Assembly (NCBI GenBank): GCA_039029315.1
Contig: JBCCGK010000019.1
Coordinates: forward strand, 1-64,000
From: JBCCCJ01 sp039029315
Lineage (GTDB): Bacteria; Bacteroidota; Bacteroidia; J057
DNA: 64,000 nt
Direction of reading: 5' to 3'
In this document: piece by piece, positions 16,323-26,332 of the stretch
Position numbering within the stretch: the first letter of the stretch is position 1
Layout of the letters: every line of letters starts with the position of its first letter
The notes under the pieces: generated by a model
Databases searched by the model: none
What the model was told of the DNA's origin: nothing
What the model saw: only the letters and a program-made list of their open reading frames with translations
Program-made: the position numbers and the translations under genes

Positions 16323-18401
16323 ATGAACCAACTCTCACAACTACTTACTATCGTCACAGCACTTCTTTTTGTAGGCTTGACGATTAGCTGTACCCCTGAT
16401 TCCACACCCACCGATGACCACCAGACGGCAGAACATGACAATTTCCAGTATACTGCTGAACAATTTGCTGACCTGAAAATCCTCCGGTATCCAGTGCCAG
16501 GATTTGATCAACTGTCTCTCCAGGAAAAAACATTGCTTTACTATCTCTATGAAGCTTCCCTCTCTGGCAGAGACATCATGTATGATCAGAATTTTAAGCA
16601 TAATCTGTGTATTCGTCGAACGATGGAGGCCATTATTCAAACAGATGGATTAGACAGCTCTCCAGGCTTTGCAAAGCTTAAGGAGTATACCAAACGAATT
16701 TGGTTTTCGAATGGAATCCATCATCATTATGGAAACGACAAGCTCGTGCCTGAATTCTCGCGAGAAGAATTTGAGCAAATGCTTGCCAAGGTAGATCCAG
16801 CTAGCTTGCCTCTCTCAGATGGTGAAAGTGTAGGGGATTTGACTGCGAAGCTCGTCCCTATTATGTTCGATCCAGAAATTGCAGCCAAGAAGGTGAACAA
16901 AAATCCTGATCAGGATATTATTGCTACATCAGCCATTAATTTTTATGAAGGACTCACCGAGGCAGAGGTCGATGCCTTTTACGCGGCAATGAAAGATAAG
17001 GACGATCCAACGCCCATTTCCTATGGATTGAATAGCAAATTGATCAAAAAGAAAGGAATCATTCAGGAGAGAGTGTGGAAAGTAGGGGGCATGTATTCTG
17101 ATGCCATTGAGCAAATTGTTTATTGGCTGGAGAAAGCCATGACGGTAGCCGAGAATGATGCCCAAAAGAAATCACTGGAATTATTGGTCAAATATTATCG
17201 ATCCGGAGATCTCAAGGATTTTGATGAATACAGCATTGCCTGGGTTGAAGATACTGCATCAAACATTGACATGATCAATGGCTTCATTGAAGTGTACAAT
17301 GATCCTAAGGGATATCGAGGATCATATGAATCCATTGTCCAGATCCGTGATCCCGAGGCCTCTAAAAGAATAGAAGCTATTGGAAAAGAGGCTCAGTGGT
17401 TTGAGGACAATTCTCCAATCATGAATGACCACAAAAAGGCAAATGTGAAGGGAATCTCCGCCAGGGTAATCAATGTCGCCATTGAATCCGGAGATGCTGC
17501 CCCTTCTACACCGATTGGGGTGAATCTTCCAAATGCCAACTGGATTCGGGCGACACATGGATCAAAATCGGTTAATCTCGCCAACATCGTCAATGCCTAT
17601 GATGAGGCCTCAAAATCATCTGGAGGATCCTTGGCTGAATTTGCATATTCAGAGGAAGAAATGGAGCTGACAAAGGCACATGGATATTTGGCCGATTTGC
17701 TTCATACAGATATGCATGAAGTGATTGGACATGCTTCTGGCCAAATTGAAGAAGGTGTTGGAACTCCAAAAGAAACCCTTCGGAATTATTCCTCTACTAT
17801 TGAGGAGGGGAGAGCGGATCTGGTTGGTCTGTATTACATAATGGATCAAAAGCTGATTGATTTGGGCTTGATGGAATCTATGGATGTAGCCATCGCAGGC
17901 TATAACGATTATATCCGAAATGGCCTGATGACTCAGCTTCGAAGGATCAAATTGGGAGATGATATCGAAGAGGCCCACATGCGCAATCGGGCATGGGTTT
18001 CTCATTGGGCTTACGAAAAAGGTCTGGAGGATAATGTCATTGAAAAAGTAAAACGAGAGGGCAAAACCTTTTTCAAAATCAACGACTATCAGAGATTGAA
18101 AGAATTGTTCGGCGAATTGCTTCGGGAAGTTCAAAGAATCAAATCTCAGGGTGATTATAATGCTGCCAAGGCCCTGGTGGAAGGATATGGGGTGGAGGTT
18201 GATCAGGAATTACACAAGGAAGTTCTGGATCGATATGCCAAACTGAACCTTGCTCCATATTCTGGCTTTATCAATCCTGTTATGAAAGCTGTTATGAACG
18301 GAGGCAACATCACAGATGTGAAAATTGAATACCCCACTGATTTTACCACTCAAATGCTCTATTACGCAGAGAAATATTCTCTTCTTCCAACATATAACTA
18401 G
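16323..18401 (+). CDS. M49 family dipeptidyl peptidase III, probable lipoprotein
   Basis: 692-aa zinc metallopeptidase of family M49 (dipeptidyl peptidase III), which removes dipeptides from the N-terminus of short peptides. Zinc ligands are in HEVIGH (465-470) and EEGRAD (494-499), the exact M49 motif pair. The N-terminus is a signal peptide ending near Cys23 (LTISC); the -3 residue is Thr, so the lipobox is imperfect, but export and lipidation are likely, in line with Bacteroidota DPP III proteins. A possible -7 element TACCTTTG lies at 16289-16296 without a clear -33. A strong hairpin terminator follows at 18430. Confidence 0.9.
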   Translation: MNQLSQLLTIVTALLFVGLTISCTPDSTPTDDHQTAEHDNFQYTAEQFADLKILRYPVPGFDQLSLQEKTLLYYLYEASLSGRDIMYDQNFKHNLCIRRTMEAIIQTDGLDSSPGFAKLKEYTKRIWFSNGIHHHYGNDKLVPEFSREEFEQMLAKVDPASLPLSDGESVGDLTAKLVPIMFDPEIAAKKVNKNPDQDIIATSAINFYEGLTEAEVDAFYAAMKDKDDPTPISYGLNSKLIKKKGIIQERVWKVGGMYSDAIEQIVYWLEKAMTVAENDAQKKSLELLVKYYRSGDLKDFDEYSIAWVEDTASNIDMINGFIEVYNDPKGYRGSYESIVQIRDPEASKRIEAIGKEAQWFEDNSPIMNDHKKANVKGISARVINVAIESGDAAPSTPIGVNLPNANWIRATHGSKSVNLANIVNAYDEASKSSGGSLAEFAYSEEEMELTKAHGYLADLLHTDMHEVIGHASGQIEEGVGTPKETLRNYSSTIEEGRADLVGLYYIMDQKLIDLGLMESMDVAIAGYNDYIRNGLMTQLRRIKLGDDIEEAHMRNRAWVSHWAYEKGLEDNVIEKVKREGKTFFKINDYQRLKELFGELLREVQRIKSQGDYNAAKALVEGYGVEVDQELHKEVLDRYAKLNLAPYSGFINPVMKAVMNGGNITDVKIEYPTDFTTQMLYYAEKYSLLPTYN

Positions 18402-18429
18402 CCATTTTGCGGGTAGATTCACACATATT

Positions 18430-18459
18430 GCCGGAGTCACTTCAATGAAGGACTCCGGC
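18430..18459. terminator. Bidirectional terminator-like hairpin
   Basis: GCCGGAGTC (18430-18438) pairs with GACTCCGGC (18451-18459), and inside it CTTC pairs with GAAG around AAT with one bulged A. It lies between two convergent genes (M49 peptidase and DUF4397 protein). U-tracts are weak on both sides, so termination efficiency is uncertain. Confidence 0.7.
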
Positions 18460-18487
18460 ACCTTTGATCTGAATCCAATTATTCAAA

Positions 18488-20935
18488 TCATTTTACCACA
18501 ACGAGACGCTTGAGTGATCGACTCTTGTTGCTGGTGAACAAAATGTGATATATACCAGCACTCATCTCATCTGTAGATAACTCCACCCCGAATTCCTGAT
18601 TGGCGTGTGCATCAAAACTTTGCTCATGAATGAGCTTTCCTGTCAGATCCAGAATCCGGATGTAGGTTTCTGCATTCTGATCAGCTACATATCGAATAGA
18701 GACGTCTGATTGAGCAGGGTTAGGGAAAACTGTCAACCATTCATCTCGGGATTCAAGCTCATTCAAACCAGTTGCAAGGGGCAAGGGGATGACAGTCCCA
18801 TCTGCCAAGACAAGAATCAACTGGAATCCTTCCCCTTCCTGATTCGTTACAGGATCCAGGAAGCCGGATGCCAGAATAAGCCCTGCACCTCCAGTCAGTC
18901 CACTCGCATCCGCCGTAAAGGTGGCGACGACGGTTCCATTCATTCCTGTAGGCGTAATGCTTAACTCATAACTTGCTGGTGCCAAAGCCAGATAGGTATT
19001 TGTGAAATCTGTATAGGCTAATGCTGAGACAATAGGTGGCGTTCCTCCATTGGCAAGAACATCTACTGTTGGGGCATCCGTTGCCCCATGAAAAACTCTC
19101 AAATCCACCTCCGTGCTGTCCAGCGCAGATTCCTGGGCACCAGTCGCAACTAGCAAATTGAAGGCAGTAGAAATGCCATCGGGATTGACTGCGAAAGAAT
19201 CTGGTGTGAGGAGACCGTTAGCCACAATGGTATAGCTTTCACCTGAACTCAGAGTGGCTGGAATAGTGGCAACAACTTGATCATCGATTCCGGTACTGCT
19301 TGGGGCAGCAATAACAATTTCCAGTTCGTATTCAGTAGGCAAGTCCAAAAATGGCGTTGCGGTGCGAAAGCCAAAATCATCGATTTTAATGGTGTCCTTT
19401 ACAGTGTTGACATACACATCTACCACTGCTGCCCCAGGATCAGCAGCATTGTGAATCACTTGAGCCCGTGCATTTCCAACTGAACTAAGCTCCAGGACTG
19501 TCCCATTAGCCAGGGCAGCGAATAGGCCAAATGCAGCCCCATTTTGATTGCTTGCAGGATCAAGGAAGCCAGAAGCAAATACCACTGCCGCACCACCTGC
19601 CAGTGAGCCAAGATCCACATGGTAAGTAGCAACGATTGTAGAATTATCGGCACCGGGAGTTACTTCCAGGATATATTCAGTTGCAGACACGGGAAGGTAT
19701 CCAGAAATTGCGCCATAGGCGACATCATCAAGCAAAGTCCCCTTATTTGCCAGAATATCTACTGTAGGCGCATCGGTAGCTCCGTGAATTCCACGAATAT
19801 CCACAGTCGCAGGATCACTTCCGGTTTCCTGGGCATCAGTAGCGAGAAGTAGTTGGAAATCAGTAGCAATATTATCAGGATTGGCCGCAAAGGTCATGGC
19901 ATTCAGCACGCCAGCAGCCATCAGGGTATAACTTTCTCCATCATCAAATGTTGCAGGAATCGTGGCAACCACTTGATCGCTTATGTCTGTGCTGCTTGGC
20001 CCTGCTATTACGACTTCCAATTCATATCCTGCTGGCACATCAATGAAGGGGGTTGCGGATCGGAAGGCAAAATCATCTACCTTCACGGTATCCTTGATAG
20101 TATTGATGTAAATATCAACAGTTGCCGCTCCTGGATCTGCAGAGTTATGAATGATTTGCGCCCTGGAAGAGCCAACAGAGGAGAGGGGAATAACCGTTCC
20201 ATCTGGTAAGGCAGCGAACAACCCAAATGCCGCACCATTTTGATTGGCAGACGGATTCAAAAAACCTGAAGCGAATACTACTGCTGCTGATCCGGATAGC
20301 GGCCCCAGATCTACAAAATAGGAAGCAACAATGTTGGCGTTGTCATTTTCTGGGGTTAGGTCCAGGACGAATTTTGAAGCTGGAACAGATAGATAACCAA
20401 GGGCCGAACCATAATACAAACTGTCTATCAAGACTTGTCCATTGGCTAATACATCCACTGCCCCCACATCTGTGGCACCATGTGTTGCGGCCAATCCTAC
20501 AAGGCCAGCCATTGCCATACTATCTGCAGGTGTCAGAATTGCTAGATCAAAGCCAATAGAACTGCCATTCGCGGTTTGGTCATAATTTGACAGATTTGAG
20601 GGCAATATTCCAGTAGCCACTACCACATAGTTCTGATTGGCATTCAAGGCAAAAGGGAAATTGGCAATAATATCCCCTGGGCCGGTACTGCTTCCCGGAG
20701 CGATTCCTACAGTTACATTGACAGGCAAATCTATGAATCCAGTGGCCGAGCGGAATGCAAAGTCGTCAATTGCCGGACTGGCCGCCCCATCTAAATAAAT
20801 GTCTACCGTGGAGGCTGCAATGTCAGGCGCATTGTGGATAATCTGGACTTTAGCGGTTTGGGCATTTACATTTCTAAAATGGAAAATGAATAGACATAGA
20901 AAGGCCAGCACCACAATGAGAGTTGGGTTTTTCAT
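18488..20935 (-). CDS. DUF4397-repeat T9SS-secreted protein
   Basis: 815-aa exported protein: signal peptide (1-25), three long tandem modules of about 235-245 residues each, and a type A sorting domain (VFPNPAQSDVSI ... LTGKLIHEQ ... AGIYHILF). Each module starts with a VQIIHNAPD or AQIIHNSADP-like motif followed by VDIYxNT, DDFAFRSAT and, half-way, a HGATDAPTVDILAN motif: these are paired DUF4397 domains. Modules 2 and 3 are especially similar, pointing to recent internal duplication. The family is found on bacterial surfaces with unknown function. It is convergent with the peptidase gene and codirectional with the next exoprotein gene. Confidence 0.87.
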   Translation of the reverse strand: MKNPTLIVVLAFLCLFIFHFRNVNAQTAKVQIIHNAPDIAASTVDIYLDGAASPAIDDFAFRSATGFIDLPVNVTVGIAPGSSTGPGDIIANFPFALNANQNYVVVATGILPSNLSNYDQTANGSSIGFDLAILTPADSMAMAGLVGLAATHGATDVGAVDVLANGQVLIDSLYYGSALGYLSVPASKFVLDLTPENDNANIVASYFVDLGPLSGSAAVVFASGFLNPSANQNGAAFGLFAALPDGTVIPLSSVGSSRAQIIHNSADPGAATVDIYINTIKDTVKVDDFAFRSATPFIDVPAGYELEVVIAGPSSTDISDQVVATIPATFDDGESYTLMAAGVLNAMTFAANPDNIATDFQLLLATDAQETGSDPATVDIRGIHGATDAPTVDILANKGTLLDDVAYGAISGYLPVSATEYILEVTPGADNSTIVATYHVDLGSLAGGAAVVFASGFLDPASNQNGAAFGLFAALANGTVLELSSVGNARAQVIHNAADPGAAVVDVYVNTVKDTIKIDDFGFRTATPFLDLPTEYELEIVIAAPSSTGIDDQVVATIPATLSSGESYTIVANGLLTPDSFAVNPDGISTAFNLLVATGAQESALDSTEVDLRVFHGATDAPTVDVLANGGTPPIVSALAYTDFTNTYLALAPASYELSITPTGMNGTVVATFTADASGLTGGAGLILASGFLDPVTNQEGEGFQLILVLADGTVIPLPLATGLNELESRDEWLTVFPNPAQSDVSIRYVADQNAETYIRILDLTGKLIHEQSFDAHANQEFGVELSTDEMSAGIYHILFTSNKSRSLKRLVVVK

Positions 20936-21025
20936 AAGAATGAATAATTGAAAGTGAATATGTAAAATTGAATAGATATGTTATTTCATAGCTTGATCTA
21001 ATTGATCTAAGCTTGTAAGGAGGAA

Positions 21026-22342
21026 TTATTGGATGATTATTTTTTTTGAAAAATAGTGTCCTTTGGATTGGGCGCGGAGCGTATACACTCCTCCAGGAAA
21101 ATCTGCTAGCGACCATTTCCAAGTATCCTCTCGCATTACTTTTTTGGTGCGTAAATCCCTCCCATATTGGTCTGAAAGCTGAACCCTTGCTTCCCCCGTG
21201 ATTCCAGACACCTGGACCTCCAGGAGATCACGTACGGGATTAGGAAAGGCCGAGATAGCCAAACGCCTGTCTGAAGGGTAGGGGAGTGTATTGCTCAACA
21301 GGATCGGTATTTGGGTCTCTATCGGAGAGATTGCAAAACTCCTCCCTTCATGATCCAAAACAGAAATCCCGGATGATTCCATCCCAAAAATCACAATTTC
21401 CTCTTTTTTTAAAATCAAGTCATCAATCACCACCGTGATGTCAGCGAATTGTCCGTATCCACTAATTGGTAGATGGTTAATTCTGCTTATCGCAATGTCC
21501 AACTGTCCATGAGAGAAAAACTCTTTTTGGATATGAATCATGTCAACTCCATCAGTCCCGATCCAGGAATTGGATACATCCAGGATGATTGATCCTGAAT
21601 CTATGATAGCAGGATCAAAGAATATACTGAAAGCCAAGCCATAAATGCTGTCAGCGGGTTGTGATTGTGTCCCAAGGTGTATGGGGACTGTGAGAGTATC
21701 TCCAGGAAGGTAATTCTGAGTAGGAGGGCTAAAGAAAAATGGGATTCCGGCAGGAGCTATCGGACTTAGACCGGCTTGCTGTTGAGGAATGAGATAGTTG
21801 TGAACAATTCCCGCTCTGTCCAGACTGTCGATTCCCCCATCGCCATTGACATCAGCATGAACAAAATTGACTCCTGAAGAAAAGACATTTCCCCAACTGG
21901 GTGCTGGCTGACCTATCCAATTCAAATGAGGATTGAGTCTGCCAATTCCCACTCCACCATATGCTTGTCCCAGGAACAAGAGATCCAGATTGTTTGACAG
22001 ACCATCTCCATTCGCATCTCCTGGCCAGACACATTCAGGGAATCCATGTAGGATGACTGTATCGCTTGCTTGTTGTAGTAGAGAATCTGTTATGCTCAGA
22101 ACAAGAATTTGAGCACCAGCAACAGCTATGAGTTCAAGGGTAGGTGTGGAGTCCCCTGTGCTCCAATTATAGGTATACGGTTGAACTCCTCCAGAAACAT
22201 AAGGGATGATTTCCGTTGGTTCCCAAGCACACAGATGGATGGTATCCGACCCAAAGTCAATCTGAATAGGATTGGCGATCCCGAATGGACTTCCGATATA
22301 GGTCAGTATCGATATGAAGAAGGCAGCTCTAAAGAAGTTCAT
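21026..22342 (-). CDS. Cohesin/dockerin-like T9SS-secreted protein
   Basis: 438-aa exported protein starting at the ATG at 22342, where the signal peptide MNFFRAAFFISILTYIGSPF begins; upstream in-frame sequence is AT-rich and non-coding in character. After an Ig-like segment (about 25-105) come two calcium-loop motifs, GDANGDGLSNNLDLL and ADVNGDGGIDSLDRAG, of the dockerin type I kind separated by a long insert. Then a cohesin-like beta domain (LTVPIHLGTQS ... GLAFSIFFDPAII) and a type A sorting domain (AFPNPVRDLLEV ... PGGVYTLRA). It may be a calcium-dependent surface scaffold protein; there is no sign of a cellulosome. Confidence 0.82.
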   Translation of the reverse strand: MNFFRAAFFISILTYIGSPFGIANPIQIDFGSDTIHLCAWEPTEIIPYVSGGVQPYTYNWSTGDSTPTLELIAVAGAQILVLSITDSLLQQASDTVILHGFPECVWPGDANGDGLSNNLDLLFLGQAYGGVGIGRLNPHLNWIGQPAPSWGNVFSSGVNFVHADVNGDGGIDSLDRAGIVHNYLIPQQQAGLSPIAPAGIPFFFSPPTQNYLPGDTLTVPIHLGTQSQPADSIYGLAFSIFFDPAIIDSGSIILDVSNSWIGTDGVDMIHIQKEFFSHGQLDIAISRINHLPISGYGQFADITVVIDDLILKKEEIVIFGMESSGISVLDHEGRSFAISPIETQIPILLSNTLPYPSDRRLAISAFPNPVRDLLEVQVSGITGEARVQLSDQYGRDLRTKKVMREDTWKWSLADFPGGVYTLRAQSKGHYFSKKIIIQ

Positions 22343-22555
22343 CTGAAAAGATTTTTTACCAAATGGTGATCTGCATACAACAATCATTGATTTCTTATTG
22401 TAAGAAGAGACAAAACGTTGGTTTTGTTTTGAGGTTTTTTTAACAAAAAAACATGGTTCTGAGTTATCAATAAATAAGGATCTTTTTTTAATTCGCTGAT
22501 AGTCAGTTTTCAATACTTTGAAAAAAAATCAATTCTGGGATTTGAAGAATTTTTT

Positions 22556-24022
22556 ATGTTTAACTCAAGACTAATTTCTTTAATCAAAACACTCGATAAA
22601 GGTGAATTGAATAAATTTCAAAAATATGTTCATTCCCCATATTTCAATCAAAATTCTAAACTGATCAGTTTGTTTGAACTTTTGTATCAGGCATTCCCGA
22701 ATTTTGACTCTCAAAAGCTTGAGAAGAAAGCTGTTTTTCATCTCCTATTTGGAACCAATGCCAGATATGAGGAGCAGAAATTGTATGATCAGATGAGCGC
22801 ATTGGTCCGGTTGTTTGACCGTTTTCTTGCCCAACAACGGTTTGAACATTCTCCCATTGCACATTCCAAATTTTTACTTCACGAGCTATCTATTCGACAA
22901 ATCCCTGATCATTTCGCTCGTTCCTTCAAAAGGATTCATCGGCAATGGAACCAGCATTCACAGCTTGATACCCAACATTATCTCGAATTGTATATGCTGG
23001 AAGCCCGATGGGATTCTTTTTCCGGCAAGACTGAAAACAGGCGATTGAAACAAGGTCTGACCAATACTGTTAAGCATTTGGAATATTTTTTTCTGGGAGA
23101 GCGTCTGCGGCTGGCTTGCGAAATGGCCAATCGACAAAGAATCCTGAATCAGTCCTATGAACGAGGATTAGAAGGTCCAATTATTCAATTTTTGGAAGGA
23201 GATGGACAGGAGTATCTGGGCATTCCTGTGATTGACATCTATTTCCATATTTACAACATGCTGATGAATCTCGAGGAAAGCGATACACATTTTTATCTTC
23301 TACTCAACTCTCTGGAGAAAAATTCGGCTATGTTTTCTCAGCAGGAAGGATATGCGATGTATACCTATGCCCAAAATTATTGTATCAAACAAATCAATCA
23401 AGGCCAATCCCAATTTCTGGCAGAATTGTTCAAGATCTATCAATACCTATTGGAAAAAGAATTGTTGATCAATAGTTCGACGGGATTTTTAGCACATGAA
23501 CACTACAAAAACATCACAACAGTAGCACTCAGATTGAAAAAATTTGAGTGGGCAAGATCCTTTCTGGATGATTTTAAATCCAGGTTGTCTCCAGAATATG
23601 TTGAGAATGCCTACAATTACAACCTCTCTGTCTACCTATACGAAAATCAGAAATACGGGGAAGTACTCAAACTTTTACAGCGGGTTGTATTCTCAGATGT
23701 ATATTATCATTTGAGTGCTAAATTCCTCTTGATGCGAATCTATTATGAGCAAGAAGACTATGATGGATTTGTCTATCTGACCCAGGCATTTCTGGTTATG
23801 CTAAGGCGGAATCAGGAAATTTCAACCTATCAGGCACAGGCTTACAAAAATCTTATTCGCTATTCCAAGAAAGCCTTTACCCTAAAAAGACGAAAGAAGA
23901 AGTTATTACAAGTCGAATTTGAGGAAAGAGTCCAAAAGTTAACTGCCGAAATTCAGGCAGAAAAAGGCATTTCGAATGCCAATTGGTTGCTGTCCCAGAT
24001 TCACCAATTGACTTATCCATGA
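22556..24022 (+). CDS. Helical-repeat protein of unknown function
   Basis: 488-aa, Leu/Tyr/Phe-rich, nearly all-helical soluble protein with no signal peptide. The pattern of paired helices (for example YENQKYGEVLKLLQRVVF and YYEQEDYDGFVYLTQAFL) is TPR-like, so a scaffolding role is plausible. I recognise it only as a type of conserved Bacteroidota hypothetical protein. It overlaps the 3' end of the convergent otsAB gene by 10 nt. Confidence 0.72.
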   Translation: MFNSRLISLIKTLDKGELNKFQKYVHSPYFNQNSKLISLFELLYQAFPNFDSQKLEKKAVFHLLFGTNARYEEQKLYDQMSALVRLFDRFLAQQRFEHSPIAHSKFLLHELSIRQIPDHFARSFKRIHRQWNQHSQLDTQHYLELYMLEARWDSFSGKTENRRLKQGLTNTVKHLEYFFLGERLRLACEMANRQRILNQSYERGLEGPIIQFLEGDGQEYLGIPVIDIYFHIYNMLMNLEESDTHFYLLLNSLEKNSAMFSQQEGYAMYTYAQNYCIKQINQGQSQFLAELFKIYQYLLEKELLINSSTGFLAHEHYKNITTVALRLKKFEWARSFLDDFKSRLSPEYVENAYNYNLSVYLYENQKYGEVLKLLQRVVFSDVYYHLSAKFLLMRIYYEQEDYDGFVYLTQAFLVMLRRNQEISTYQAQAYKNLIRYSKKAFTLKRRKKKLLQVEFEERVQKLTAEIQAEKGISNANWLLSQIHQLTYP

Positions 24023-26202
24023 GGAATAGATTTTGCGAGCAAATCCAGTAATTCTCGTGCTTCTTCGACTGAACGAACCTTGTATTTGGCGACCGTTCGG
24101 TCCAGACCGACCTTGACTGTATAGGCATGGTCAGGCACAGCAGCAAAGGTATCTTCATCCGTATGATCATCCCCAATAGCCATGATAAAGTCCCATGGTT
24201 CACGGTTCAGCCATAATGAAGCGGCCTTGCCTTTATTCACACCGGCATTTCTGATTTCAACTACCTTATTTCCTTCCAATACCTGAAGATTGTGGTTGGC
24301 AGTCAGATATATCAGTTCATCTCGGATCTCTCGGACCCGATTGGCTCCTAGTTCATTGTCAATTCTCCGATAGTGCCAAGCCAGGGTAAAATCTTTTTCT
24401 TCGATGAATGAGCCTGGAGTTCTTTCTACAAGGTTCTCCAAAATAGGCATCACCGCAGGCTTCCAGGAATCAATCACACCTGCATTGAGTTTCCATTTAT
24501 TTTTTTTCCACAACCATACCCCATGCTCGGAGACCAATTCGATCCCGACATCTTTGAACCAGGTCCCCAGCGTGTATTTATCTCGTCCGCTAATAATCAC
24601 GGCACAGGTCCCCTTCTGTTTTCGGATTTTTTTCAAGGTGAGGATGAGTTCAGGATCTGGATAAGCTTCATTGGGATCATTTTTGAACCCGACCAATGTC
24701 CCATCATAATCGAGGAGTAACAGTCTTTTGTCTGCCTGCTGAAATGCGCCTAAGAGGGCAGCTTTTCGAGATTGGTTGAGGAGTTTTGTCTCTCTATCTT
24801 CCTGGAATCGCTTAGTCTCCATTTGTTGTCGGATAAAATTGTTGGCCCAGTGTTTTACATCGTATTTTTTTAGCCTTTTTTGCATCTCAGTCAGATGTTG
24901 TTCCTGCTCCTTCTCCGGCATTTCCATGGCCTGGACCAAGGCCTGCTCAATATCGCTGATATCATTGGGATTGACAATCAATGCTTCTGGCATTTCTGTC
25001 GCAGCTCCTGCCATTTCACTTAAGATTAATACCCCTCTTTTGCTTTCTTCCTTACTCGCAACATATTCCTTCGCAACCAGGTTCATTCCATCTCGCAAGG
25101 GAGTGATTAAAGCAATGTCTGCCACCTGATATAAGGTACAAAGGCTATCAAAAGCAAAAGATCGATAGTAATTTCGGATCGGAATCCAGGTAAAGGTTCC
25201 TAATTCTCCATTGATCCTTCCTACCAGCTCATCGATTTCTACTTTGAGATGTTGGTATTGGTCCACATTGGATCGGGAAGGCACCACCACCATGACCAGT
25301 GTTACTTCTTCCTTGTACTGGGGATTGTTTTTGAAAAATTGCTCCAGAGCACGAATCCTTTGCGGAATTCCTTTTGAGTAATCCAAGCGATCTATCGACA
25401 ACATCAACTTTCTTCGCCTCCTGTATTCCTTGATGAACCGAACCTCATCCGTCACCTTCTCTGGTATTTCTGGAAAGGCGTATTTGTTGTAGTCAATCCC
25501 CATTGGAAATACATCTACATTGATGGTTCGGTTTCCCACTATCAATTCGCCAAAATTGTGTTCGTAGCCCTTTATCCGATATACTGAACTGAGAAAATGA
25601 CGCATGTACCCGAAGGTATGAAAGCCAATCTGATCGGCTCCCAATAATCCAGACAACAATTCATCTCGCCAGGGAAGTGTCCGAAAAATTTCATAAGAAG
25701 GGAAGGGGATATGAAGAAAAAAACCAATGGAGAGATCGGTAAATTTTTCTCGCAACATTCCCGGAACCAACATCAATTGGTAATCATGGACCCAGACCAT
25801 ATCGTCTTCCCGCAAAAATTTTGAAACGATATTTGCGAATCTTCGATTTATTTTTTTGTAAATCTCCCAATAGGATTCGTCATAAGTAGTAAACTGCGGA
25901 AAGTAGTGGAAGTGAGGCCAGATGGTCTTGTTGCTAAACCCCTCATAAAAGTATTCGACCTCTTCCTGGGTCATGAACACAGGGACCATGCCATCCTTTT
26001 CAAATTGATTATAGATATACTCTTGATCCTGAGGATCATCTACAATCTTTCCGGGCCATCCAATCCAGATTTTTTCAATTGAACTGTCTAGAGAATTTAG
26101 GCCAGTTGCCAATCCGCCAGCACTTGGATGGTAGATCAATTCTCCTTCTTTTTTGTCAATTGTGATTGGAAGTCGGTTGGAAACAATGATAATTCGTGCC
26201 AT
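24013..26202 (-). CDS. otsAB: Bifunctional trehalose-6-phosphate synthase/phosphatase
   Basis: 729-aa fusion. Residues 1 to about 470 are a GT20 trehalose-6-phosphate synthase (SNRLPIT at 8-14, WVHDYQLMLVP at 137-147, DRLDYSKGIPQR at 271-282, TPLRDGMNLVAKEY at 367-380) that joins UDP-glucose and glucose-6-phosphate. Residues from about 490 are an HAD-type phosphatase with LLLLDYDGTL (Asp498/Asp500) and the late GDDHTDEDTF motif. Together they make trehalose, an osmolyte. The fused arrangement is common in Bacteroidota. It is divergent from mpl. Confidence 0.94.
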   Translation of the reverse strand: MARIIIVSNRLPITIDKKEGELIYHPSAGGLATGLNSLDSSIEKIWIGWPGKIVDDPQDQEYIYNQFEKDGMVPVFMTQEEVEYFYEGFSNKTIWPHFHYFPQFTTYDESYWEIYKKINRRFANIVSKFLREDDMVWVHDYQLMLVPGMLREKFTDLSIGFFLHIPFPSYEIFRTLPWRDELLSGLLGADQIGFHTFGYMRHFLSSVYRIKGYEHNFGELIVGNRTINVDVFPMGIDYNKYAFPEIPEKVTDEVRFIKEYRRRRKLMLSIDRLDYSKGIPQRIRALEQFFKNNPQYKEEVTLVMVVVPSRSNVDQYQHLKVEIDELVGRINGELGTFTWIPIRNYYRSFAFDSLCTLYQVADIALITPLRDGMNLVAKEYVASKEESKRGVLILSEMAGAATEMPEALIVNPNDISDIEQALVQAMEMPEKEQEQHLTEMQKRLKKYDVKHWANNFIRQQMETKRFQEDRETKLLNQSRKAALLGAFQQADKRLLLLDYDGTLVGFKNDPNEAYPDPELILTLKKIRKQKGTCAVIISGRDKYTLGTWFKDVGIELVSEHGVWLWKKNKWKLNAGVIDSWKPAVMPILENLVERTPGSFIEEKDFTLAWHYRRIDNELGANRVREIRDELIYLTANHNLQVLEGNKVVEIRNAGVNKGKAASLWLNREPWDFIMAIGDDHTDEDTFAAVPDHAYTVKVGLDRTVAKYKVRSVEEARELLDLLAKSIPHG

Positions 26203-26273
26203 CAGGTCGCCAAATTACCATGTCAATTTGGAGGAATGCAAATCCAATTTCTTGAAATGGTATCATTTAATGT

Positions 26274-26304
26274 TTTGATAAAATGTATTCGCCCATTAGT
26301 TTTG
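26274..26304 (+). promoter_or_regulatory. Bacteroidota-type promoter of mpl
   Basis: TTTG (26274-26277), 19 nt, then TAGTTTTG (26297-26304): a full match to the consensus. The predicted start near 26311 gives a leader of about 22 nt before the ATG at 26333, which supports that start over a GTG at 26318. Confidence 0.7.
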
Positions 26305-26332
26305 TGCTGTTTAAGCAGTGAGTAGCAATTAT

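Noticed and set aside
17649..18134. 161-codon minus-strand frame
   Set aside because: Antisense to the M49 peptidase active-site region; shadow of the real gene.
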